Shown here in pieces: positions 1 to 4,349 of a stretch of DNA of 7,517 nucleotides (position 1 is its first letter; each line of letters opens with the position of its first letter). The notes beneath the pieces are model-generated. The model was not told where the DNA came from. It did no database searches and was given only the letters and a program-made list of their open reading frames with translations. Both the position numbers and the translations under genes were made by a program. The stretch is from DASXRU01 sp039933315. Its GTDB lineage: Bacteria > Acidobacteriota > Blastocatellia > Pyrinomonadales > Pyrinomonadaceae. The stretch spans positions 1-7,517 of the forward strand of contig JBDTOI010000196.1 in assembly GCA_039933315.1 (NCBI GenBank), written 5' to 3'.

Positions 1-73
<73 letters not shown>

Positions 74-155
74 AACATCTCAATAATTTACTGGCAGTCA
101 CCAATCTCAAATAAAACCTGACTGGGGACTTTTGTGGGGGAGTCTTTGACAGTTT

Positions 156-192
156 GAGGTTCATACGAGACTTTCATCTCGTATCGCACCTC
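156..192. repeat. Small hairpin downstream of tRNA-Cys
   Basis: ATACGAGA (163-170) and TCTCGTAT (177-184) form a perfect 8-bp stem with a 6-base loop. It is extended outward by GAGGT (156-160) and ACCTC (188-192) across a small internal loop. No T-run follows on either strand, so it is not a standard intrinsic terminator. It could be an RNA end-structure or a protein site. Confidence 0.5.
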
Positions 193-224
193 TCGTTTAG
201 TACAGCCTGGCAGTGAAGATAACT

Positions 225-324
225 AGCCGCAGATTTACGCGGATAAACGCAGATCAGCATGAAACAGGAAAGTTCCTGCTTAATGCTTTTTCTGATCTGC
301 GTTAATCCGCGTAAATCTGCGGCT
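225..324. repeat. Long inverted repeat built of GCAGAT-type words
   Basis: Arms 225-257 and 292-324 are inverted copies matching at 32 of 33 bases. Each arm contains words on a 10-base period (GCAGATTTAC, GCGGATAAAC, GCAGATCAGC). The interior has its own stem, CAGGAA/TTCCTG (265-270 with 273-278), so the whole element would fold as one long RNA or cruciform hairpin. It lies between convergent transcripts. A TTTT follows at 327-330 on the plus strand. It may act as a terminator, but its length and near-perfection exceed an ordinary one. Confidence 0.85.
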
Positions 325-383
325 GGTTTTCGGTCGATGCTTGTATCACCGGACTGAAGCCGCGGTGATTGAGAGAAGCCAAA

Positions 384-914
384 TCAGGCGTTCTTTTTTG
401 GAGCCTGGCCACTGCTTCCGATTTTCTTTTTGATCACGCTGACGCGGCCGTCTCCTTCGAGGTAAGCCTTTTTAACTTCGGTGGCGCTTTCCACCCCTTC
501 CTCACGCAACTGGCTGAGCAACTCTTCCCGGGAGATCATCTCGCGTCTCATGTTCTCGCGCACCATACGTCCATTCTTAATCAGCAGCAGTGGGCCCGGG
601 TGAACTAATCGCTGAAAGCGGGGAAAGTGGTAAGCCAGAAAATCCAGCGTGTAGTCCCAAAAAACAATCGTGCCCACCAGGACCACACCCTCAGTGACTG
701 ATTTGTACTCGGAGGCCATCGCATTCTGCGAAGCATCGGCAATCAGGACGATCACCAGCACGTCGGCGATACCTAAACCTCCCGCTTCCCTTCTCAATAT
801 GCGCAACATGGCGAAGAGCACGAGGTAAATCAGCGTGCCACGCAGAATAATCTCAAGTAGCGATACGGTAGGCACGAACGTCGCATGCCAATCGATCTGA
901 AAAAGTTTATCCAT
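384..914 (-). CDS. DUF421 / YetF-family membrane protein
   Basis: This 176-residue inner-membrane protein has an N-terminal membrane part with three hydrophobic segments (about residues 15-38, 46-66 and 73-95) and a cytosolic YetF-type domain. The domain signature runs from about residue 109: LLIKNGRMVRENMRR, then an acidic helix (ISREELLSQLREEG), then EVKKAYLEGDGRVSVIKK. This order is typical of DUF421, whose biochemical role is unknown; members are linked to spore or envelope functions in Bacillus. The length matches the shorter single-domain form. The lysine-rich C-terminus looks like a free tail. It begins 37 bases after ubiX on the same strand, so the two are probably co-transcribed with ubiX first. 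The ATG at 912-914 has only a weak, distant purine tract (AAGG). Family assignment is firm; function is not known. Confidence 0.9.
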   Translation of the reverse strand: MDKLFQIDWHATFVPTVSLLEIILRGTLIYLVLFAMLRILRREAGGLGIADVLVIVLIADASQNAMASEYKSVTEGVVLVGTIVFWDYTLDFLAYHFPRFQRLVHPGPLLLIKNGRMVRENMRREMISREELLSQLREEGVESATEVKKAYLEGDGRVSVIKKKIGSSGQAPKKNA

Positions 915-951
915 GAGTCCGGTTGCCTTACGCTTGGTAGGTCGCTATTCG

Positions 952-1563
952 CTAAGATTCTTCCTGCCGCGGCCGAGGCTGGCTTAGCATCATTCCATCC
1001 CAACGGTTCATCACATCCAGATGAATCTCAAACTGATCAAGAATCCGCATGGCGATGTGGCCAATCATATCGTCAAGGTTCTGCGGGTGGTTATAAAAGG
1101 CCGGTACCGGCGGCAGGATGATTACCCCCATGCGGGAGAGCTTCAACATATTCTCCAGATGAATATCGTTGAAAGGAGATTCCCGCACCACCAGAACCAA
1201 CTTACGTCGCTCCTTCAGGATTACGTCAGCCGCCCGGTGAATCAAATTGTCTCCCAACCCATGCGCGATGGCTGACAGTGTGCGCATGCTGCAGGGGGCA
1301 ACCACCATACCCAGCGTGCTAAAGGAGCCACTGGAAATTGCTGCTCCCTGATCCCCGGGGAGGTAATTGCGCATCGCCAGGCTCTGCACCTCTTCCAGCG
1401 AATGCTGTGTTTCATGCACCAGGGTGCGCGCCGCCCATTTGCTAACTACCAGGTGGGTTTCAATGCCCGAACCGTGAAGCATCTGCAACAATCGAATCCC
1501 GAAGATCGTCCCGGTCGCACCCGTGATGCCGATGATTAGTCTCGTTGGTTTTGTGTTATCCAT
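952..1563 (-). CDS. ubiX: UbiX-type flavin prenyltransferase
   Basis: This 203-residue flavoprotein attaches a dimethylallyl group to FMN, making the prenyl-FMN cofactor used by UbiD-family decarboxylases (ubiquinone pathway or other aromatic and unsaturated acids). What is seen: an N-terminal Rossmann-like strand with IGITGATGTIFGIRLL (11-26), SGSF (78-81), the APCS stretch (89-92), LVLVVRESPFNDIHLENM (residues 122-139) with the Arg-Glu pair at 127-128, PAFY with Tyr157, and Arg173 in HIAMRILD. These match the FMN and prenyl-phosphate residues of characterised UbiX. The Ser of the usual GASG motif is Thr17 here. Length is normal. The ATG at 1561-1563 has AAAGG about 9 bases upstream. No ubiD is in the window, so the pathway served is unknown. 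It is divergent from the dodecin gene. Confidence 0.94.
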   Translation of the reverse strand: MDNTKPTRLIIGITGATGTIFGIRLLQMLHGSGIETHLVVSKWAARTLVHETQHSLEEVQSLAMRNYLPGDQGAAISSGSFSTLGMVVAPCSMRTLSAIAHGLGDNLIHRAADVILKERRKLVLVVRESPFNDIHLENMLKLSRMGVIILPPVPAFYNHPQNLDDMIGHIAMRILDQFEIHLDVMNRWDGMMLSQPRPRQEES

Positions 1564-1597
1564 TCCAAAAACCTTTCATTGCCGAGGGTCTGGTGAT

Positions 1598-1603
1598 TCT
1601 ATA
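1598..1603 (-). promoter_or_regulatory. Possible extended -10 element of ubiX
   Basis: On the minus strand the sequence reads TGTTATAGAAT. This is an extended -10 (TG, one base, TATAGA) placed 34 bases before the ubiX ATG. No clear -35 hexamer is present, as is common for extended -10 promoters. This rests on consensus alone. Confidence 0.33.
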
Positions 1604-1673
1604 ACACTTAGCAGGGCATAACGGACTTGATCTGTATTCCTCATCCCCCGTTAGCGGAGGGTTGACTCTTATT

Positions 1674-1814
1674 CCCCTCCCCTTGGGAGGGGTTAGGGGA
1701 GGGACGAGGTTAGGACAACACGATAAAGTATTGTGCGCGGGCTTAAGCCCGCGCGAAGTCATCTTTGGGGAAATGCGCCCTAAGCCCTCCCCTAACCCCT
1801 CCCAAAGGGAGGGG
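1674..1814. repeat. Composite G/C-run palindromic element (141 bp)
   Basis: Arms 1674-1703 and 1785-1814 are inverted copies matching at 29 of 30 bases. Each arm is itself a small palindrome (CCCCTCCC..GGGAGGGG) followed by a TTAGGGGAGGG-type tail. Midway lies a perfect 20-bp palindrome at 1735-1754, GCGCGGGCTTAAGCCCGCGC. It could fold as a three-lobed structure. No transposase and no obvious target duplication are visible, so it resembles a MITE-like or extragenic palindromic element, but mobility is not shown. Unlike the other hairpins here it sits between divergent genes. Confidence 0.85.
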
Positions 1815-1845
1815 CATCGGTCAGCACGCTGCTAAGCCGCGCGCT

Positions 1846-1897
1846 TCTCTTAATCCGATATTCAGGTTAATCTGGCAACTGTTCCCCCATTAAGAGA
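1846..1897. repeat. 9-bp inverted pair in the dodecin leader
   Basis: TCTCTTAAT (1846-1854) and ATTAAGAGA (1889-1897) are exact inverted copies 34 bases apart. They end 33 bases before the dodecin start, upstream of its ribosome binding site. They could form an operator or an mRNA leader stem. Confidence 0.4.
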
Positions 1898-1916
1898 GAT
1901 CAACGGTCCAACATTT

Positions 1917-1924
1917 GGAGAGGA
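1917..1924 (+). promoter_or_regulatory. Strong ribosome binding site of the dodecin gene
   Basis: GGAGAGGA ends 6 bases before the ATG at 1931. It selects this ATG over the out-of-frame ATG at 1924, which overlaps the end of the Shine-Dalgarno itself. Confidence 0.75.
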
Positions 1925-1930
1925 TGAACT

Positions 1931-2155
1931 ATGTCTATCGCACGGGTTACGGAAATCAGCTCGACGTCCACAAAGAGCTTCGAGGACGCAATTCAAGGGG
2001 GCGTAAGTCGCGCCGTCAAAACGCTACGAAATGTTCGCAGCGCCTGGGTTAAGGAACAGCAGATAAAGATCGATGGCGGGAAGATCGTCGAATACCAGGT
2101 TAACCTCATGATCACGTTTGTGCTTGAAGATGGTGATCAGTCTGATATCGCCTAA
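1931..2155 (+). CDS. Dodecin family flavin-binding protein
   Basis: This 74-residue protein is of the dodecin fold, a small beta-alpha-beta-beta unit that assembles into a hollow dodecamer binding FMN, riboflavin or related flavins. It stores or buffers flavin in the cytoplasm. The pattern is clear: an N-terminal strand (RVTEISSTS), helix FEDAIQGGVSRAVKTLRNVR, the flavin-stacking Trp39, then two long strands including EYQVNLMITFVLED, where Gln56 sits at the conserved flavin-contacting position. Length is slightly above the usual 67-70. A strong ribosome binding site precedes it. It is divergent from ubiX, another flavin protein, and is followed after 44 bases by a small basic ORF. Family confidence is high; the preferred ligand cannot be read from sequence. 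Confidence 0.93.
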   Translation: MSIARVTEISSTSTKSFEDAIQGGVSRAVKTLRNVRSAWVKEQQIKIDGGKIVEYQVNLMITFVLEDGDQSDIA

Positions 2156-2199
2156 TCAGGCCATCCTTTTTATTTTCAAAACGCTGGAATAGTTCTGCT

Positions 2200-2355
2200 A
2201 TGAACAAGCGCGCCAAAAAGCGGTTGAAGGAATCGATCGAAAAGGAAAATCTGGAACGAGCCAAGACTCGCAAGGAACAGAGTCTTTCCTTTCCGAAAGA
2301 GTTACAGCAGGAGCACCGTGGCTTTACGCCGAAGCCGGCTAAGAAGCGGGGCTGA
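2200..2355 (+). CDS. Small basic hypothetical protein (51 aa)
   Basis: An ATG-started frame of 51 codons ends in TGA. The product is highly charged: an N-terminal Lys/Arg/Glu-rich helix (MNKRAKKRLKESIEKENLER), a middle SLSFPKEL turn, and a basic proline-containing tail (GFTPKPAKKRG). I do not recognise a family. No membrane segment or signal peptide is seen. It starts 44 bases after the dodecin stop with no hairpin between, so co-transcription is plausible. The Shine-Dalgarno is poor (TGGAAT about 14 bases upstream), which lowers confidence. A long inverted repeat begins just after the stop. The charge pattern would suit nucleic-acid or ribosome binding, but that is only a guess. It could also be a chance frame. 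Confidence 0.5.
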   Translation: MNKRAKKRLKESIEKENLERAKTRKEQSLSFPKELQQEHRGFTPKPAKKRG

Positions 2356-2356
2356 A

Positions 2357-2500
2357 CTGCAAGACGATTTCGACAGGATTTACAGGATTGACAGGATTAG
2401 AAACGGGGTCGAACGGTGGGCCTTCCGGGGCAGGTCATTTACCATCCCAATCTCTATCCTGGAAATCATGTAAATCCTGTCGAAATACATCGTCTGCAAT
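2357..2500. repeat. Inverted repeat of ACAGGATT words overlapping a CDS end
   Basis: Core arms 2367-2397 and 2456-2486 are inverted copies matching at 28 of 31 bases. Weaker similarity (TGCAGACGAT-like) extends both outward to about 2357 and 2500. The left arm is three tandem 9-base words: ACAGGATTT, ACAGGATTG, ACAGGATTA. The element begins 2 bases after the stop of the 51-codon ORF, and its right arm is translated as the C-terminal tail of the convergent SLOG gene. The spacer (2398-2455) is G-rich and otherwise plain. Confidence 0.85.
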
Positions 2501-2929
2501 TGACAACGGAATCCCATGCACCTCTCTGCGTTTCCGCAGCGCATGTCTCAGTGTCTTAATAGTGCCGCCTCCCTTCCCCGACCAAAAGCCAAACACGACT
2601 TGCGAGAGACCAACCATGTATTGGTTTCTAAAAGCAGAGGCGGTCTTCCGCCGGGGAAGTTGCAACTCGACCACTCGCTCAACCTCCGCAAACCATGACT
2701 GCGCCCACTGCGGCTGACCCGCCATCGTATAGGGAATTACCAACCAGGCAGTTTCACTTTGTTCCAGCAACCATTCCACGGCCCACTGATCAATGCCGCG
2801 GGCGCCGCCGAGAAGCCAGGTACGACGCTGGTGCAAATATGGCGAAAGGTGCTGCTCGAACAATCCCCGGGCAGTGCTGCGATCAACGTCTCGCGATCCG
2901 ACTATGGTTATCGATTTTGTGCGCCCCAA
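2435..2929 (-). CDS. SLOG-superfamily (DprA/LOG, YspA-like) nucleotide-binding protein
   Basis: This 164-residue single-domain Rossmannoid protein shows the superfamily landmarks in order: strand plus GSRD (SITIVGSRD, 7-14), the glycine turn LLGGARGIDQWA (39-50), strand WLVIPY (62-67), and the phosphate-binding GKGGGTIKTLRHA (118-130). This resembles stand-alone SLOG proteins of the YspA/cpYpsA-related group, thought to bind nucleotides or nucleotide-derived ligands. The specific function is unknown. It is too short for DprA, and the PGGxGT Lonely Guy motif is absent. The start is TTG at 2927-2929: an in-frame stop lies seven codons upstream, and no ATG or GTG precedes the first motif. AAGG is distant (about 16 bases). 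The tail from about residue 146 is encoded by a repeat arm, so it is probably not part of the fold. It is divergent from an 82-residue protein. Confidence 0.82.
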   Translation of the reverse strand: MGRTKSITIVGSRDVDRSTARGLFEQHLSPYLHQRRTWLLGGARGIDQWAVEWLLEQSETAWLVIPYTMAGQPQWAQSWFAEVERVVELQLPRRKTASAFRNQYMVGLSQVVFGFWSGKGGGTIKTLRHALRKRREVHGIPLSIADDVFRQDLHDFQDRDWDGK

Positions 2930-3044
2930 AGTTACGAAAAGATACCTTCATTGCTCAGGAACCGCCAAGTGGGTGTCCAGAGTAACGACTTTCCCAAGCT
3001 ACCCTGTGACTCAGATCGGTGTTACGATGGGAGTCCAATTCTTC

Positions 3045-3052
3045 GGAGGTGA
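3045..3052 (+). promoter_or_regulatory. Ribosome binding site fixing the start of the 82-aa protein
   Basis: GGAGGTGA is a near-perfect Shine-Dalgarno, with its GGAGG core 7 bases before the ATG at 3057. The frame stays open upstream to about 2793, but that part overlaps the SLOG gene on the other strand and has no comparable signal. This site sets the true start. Confidence 0.8.
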
Positions 3053-3056
3053 GCTT

Positions 3057-3305
3057 ATGGCATGGGATGGAGACGATCTGGCAGGCCAGGCGGAAGAAGT
3101 GTTTGAACGACAACAAGCAGCGGCCGATGCGCGGGCGCACCGGGGCACTTCTACAGTCGAAGAGCGGGCCCGCAGTGCTAAGTTTGAGACGCTGCGACTG
3201 TCTCGATCGCGCTTGATGGGCCAACTAAGCGAAGCAACCAACCCGGCACACCGCACCGTGCTCGAGCGCGCCTTACAGTCCATCAACGACAAGATGAACG
3301 AATAA
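3057..3305 (+). CDS. Hypothetical helical protein (82 aa)
   Basis: I do not recognise a named family. The 82 residues look almost wholly alpha-helical and charged. There is an acidic N-terminus (MAWDGDDLAGQAEEVFERQQ), an Ala/Arg-rich middle, an ERARSAKFETLRLSRSRLM helix, and a last helix after a NPAHR turn (TVLERALQSINDKMNE). This suggests a short coiled-coil or helical-hairpin cytoplasmic protein. There is no signal peptide or membrane span. The GGAGGTGA ribosome binding site at 3045 makes it very likely to be translated. It is divergent from the SLOG gene across 127 bases, so shared regulation is possible. It is convergent with yceI, with a nested hairpin between them. Confidence 0.78.
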   Translation: MAWDGDDLAGQAEEVFERQQAAADARAHRGTSTVEERARSAKFETLRLSRSRLMGQLSEATNPAHRTVLERALQSINDKMNE

Positions 3306-3372
3306 CTGCTCCTCAGCCTGGCGGCCCAGGAACCCGGTTCATCAGCGAGGCGGTTCTGCGGGGGTTAGTTGT

Positions 3373-3455
3373 AGCGGCGACGACGCTTTGGGTTTCTTCT
3401 ATTTCAGATCTCAAATCTCAGATCTTAGAAAGAAAACGAAAGCGCCGTCGCCGCT
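3373..3455. repeat. Nested hairpin between convergent genes
   Basis: Outer arms 3373-3389 and 3439-3455 (AGCGGCGACGACGCTTT and its inverse) match at 16 of 17. Inside, TTTCTTCTA (3393-3401) faces TAGAAAGAAA (3426-3435) with one bulge. Innermost are two AGATCT sites (3406-3411, 3420-3425) around CAAATCTC. Together they give a continuous long stem-loop after the 82-residue gene and before the yceI stop. It could terminate both transcripts. Confidence 0.75.
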
Positions 3456-3460
3456 TCGCT

Positions 3461-3498
3461 TTGCCGGCGCACTTCAAACTTGCCGCCGCACTTCAAAT
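3461..3498. repeat. 19-bp tandem duplication at the yceI 3' end
   Basis: Two adjacent 19-base units, TTGCCGGCGCACTTCAAAC (3461-3479) and TTGCCGCCGCACTTCAAAT (3480-3498), match at 17 of 19. The second ends at the last base of the yceI stop codon. It looks like a local slippage duplication. Confidence 0.7.
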
Positions 3499-4178
3499 TA
3501 AGCCGCCGGCTTGGGTGCGGGTTTCATCACTTCCAGGTGCAGGCTTATCGTTACGTCGTTGCCTACATCGAAACCACCGGCCGCCAGCGCGTGGCCCCAC
3601 GTTATTCCGTAATCCCGCCGATCGATGGTTGTGTTTCCTTCTACGCCGAAGCGCGTGTTACCCCGTCCATCCTTTATGGCGCCCACGATGGTGAATGGTA
3701 TTGCCACTGGCTTGGTCACGCCCTTCAGCGTTAAGTCACCGTGCAGCACGTAGCGGTCCTTGCCCTTGCGCTCAATCCGTGTGCTCTTGAACGTCATCTC
3801 CGGAAACTTTGCCACCTCGAAGAAGTCCGCCGTTCGCAGATGATTGTCGCGGGCAGTGACTCCCGTATCGATGCTCTCGACTTTGGCCGTAAACTCGACC
3901 GAGGATTTAGTGACGTCCTTATCATCGTGGCGGATCATGCCTGCGAAATCTTTGAACCGGCCACTGACCCAATTGATTTCGTTGTGCCTGATCGAGAACC
4001 CGATGGTGCTGTGCGCGGTGTCCATCTTATATTCGCCGCCGGGGATGGCGACATAGCTGACCTTGACGGGTTTCTCCTGCGCCCGCATTACCCAACCGGT
4101 AACGTCGTTTCCCATGAATAGGACCGCGAGAATAGCAGCCAACACCGCCCCAATGAATCCGTAGTTCAATCTCTTCAT
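3498..4178 (-). CDS. yceI: YceI-family secreted lipocalin-like protein
   Basis: This 226-residue protein is of the YceI family, beta-barrel proteins that bind isoprenoid-type or other lipids in the periplasm. Many are stress or acid induced. An N-terminal signal sequence (MKRLN, then a hydrophobic run GFIGAVLAAILAVLFMG) leads to a possible cleavage after MRA near residue 33. The YceI domain follows: YKMDTAHSTIGFSIRH (50-65), SGRFKDFAG (72-80), DFFEVAKFPEMTFKST, HGDLTLKGVTKPV, and a closing RRDYGITWG. It ends in a Pro/Ala/Lys tail (KPAPKPAA). I chose the ATG at 4176-4178 because AAGGAG (4185-4190) sits 6 bases before it; the in-frame TTG five codons upstream would overlap that site. It lies downstream of ettA on the same strand, but a hairpin separates them, so it is probably its own transcript. 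Confidence 0.92.
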   Translation of the reverse strand: MKRLNYGFIGAVLAAILAVLFMGNDVTGWVMRAQEKPVKVSYVAIPGGEYKMDTAHSTIGFSIRHNEINWVSGRFKDFAGMIRHDDKDVTKSSVEFTAKVESIDTGVTARDNHLRTADFFEVAKFPEMTFKSTRIERKGKDRYVLHGDLTLKGVTKPVAIPFTIVGAIKDGRGNTRFGVEGNTTIDRRDYGITWGHALAAGGFDVGNDVTISLHLEVMKPAPKPAA

Positions 4179-4245
4179 GACTGTCTCCTTCAAGTACTTA
4201 GGTTGAGTTTCTATTCCGACAACACTTCACAGAAGCCGGGAGTAG

Positions 4246-4336
4246 TCCACAGATTTCACAGATTCCGCAGAACGGTTTAAGAGGTGACATCTTAGCCGAT
4301 TCAGATTGTTTCTGTGTAATCTGCGTAATCTGTGGA
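4246..4336. repeat. Inverted repeat of CACAGATT words after ettA
   Basis: Arms 4246-4272 and 4310-4336 are inverted copies matching at 23 of 27. All mismatches fall in the 3-base linkers between CAGATT words, which repeat every 9 bases. The right arm extends to GGATAG (4339), 11 bases past the ettA stop. The spacer (4273-4309) is plain. It may end ettA mRNA and insulate yceI. Confidence 0.85.
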
Positions 4337-4349
4337 TAGTCTTTGACTT

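Larger units (their letters stand above)
74..383. other. Intergenic gap between tRNA-Cys and the yetF-like gene
   Basis: This 310-base stretch has no credible gene. It holds a small hairpin at 156-192 and a long inverted repeat at 225-324, described separately. The rest (74-155, 193-224, 325-383) shows nothing I can name. The gap is convergent: the tRNA reads in from the left and the DUF421 gene from the right, so both transcripts must end here. Confidence 0.7.
1564..1930. other. Divergent regulatory region between ubiX and the dodecin gene
   Basis: This 367-base stretch has no credible gene; the short open frame inside it reads through the repeats. It carries a possible ubiX promoter (1598-1603), a composite palindrome (1674-1814) and an inverted pair in the dodecin leader (1846-1897). 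A shorter imperfect stem, CCCCCG/CGGAGG, lies at about 1645-1660. Both neighbouring operons start here, so the promoters must sit around or within these structures. Confidence 0.7.

Noticed and set aside
1556..1762. Minus-strand 68-codon frame in the ubiX/dodecin gap
   Set aside because: Most of it is translated palindrome (PLTPPKGRG type), and its end overlaps the ubiX start. It is a repeat artefact.
1674..1814. A complete insertion sequence
   Set aside because: It is only 141 bp, with no transposase and no visible target-site duplication.
2435..2929. SLOG gene as DprA or a cytokinin-activating Lonely Guy enzyme
   Set aside because: It is too short for DprA and lacks the PGGxGT Lonely Guy motif. 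Only the superfamily can be supported.
2793..3056. Upstream extension of the 82-aa gene
   Set aside because: The frame is open, but it overlaps the SLOG coding region on the other strand, has shadow-like Arg/Ser/Pro content, and the strong Shine-Dalgarno points to the ATG at 3057.
4179..4193. TTG start for yceI five codons upstream
   Set aside because: Those codons contain the AAGGAG ribosome binding site for the ATG at 4176-4178.
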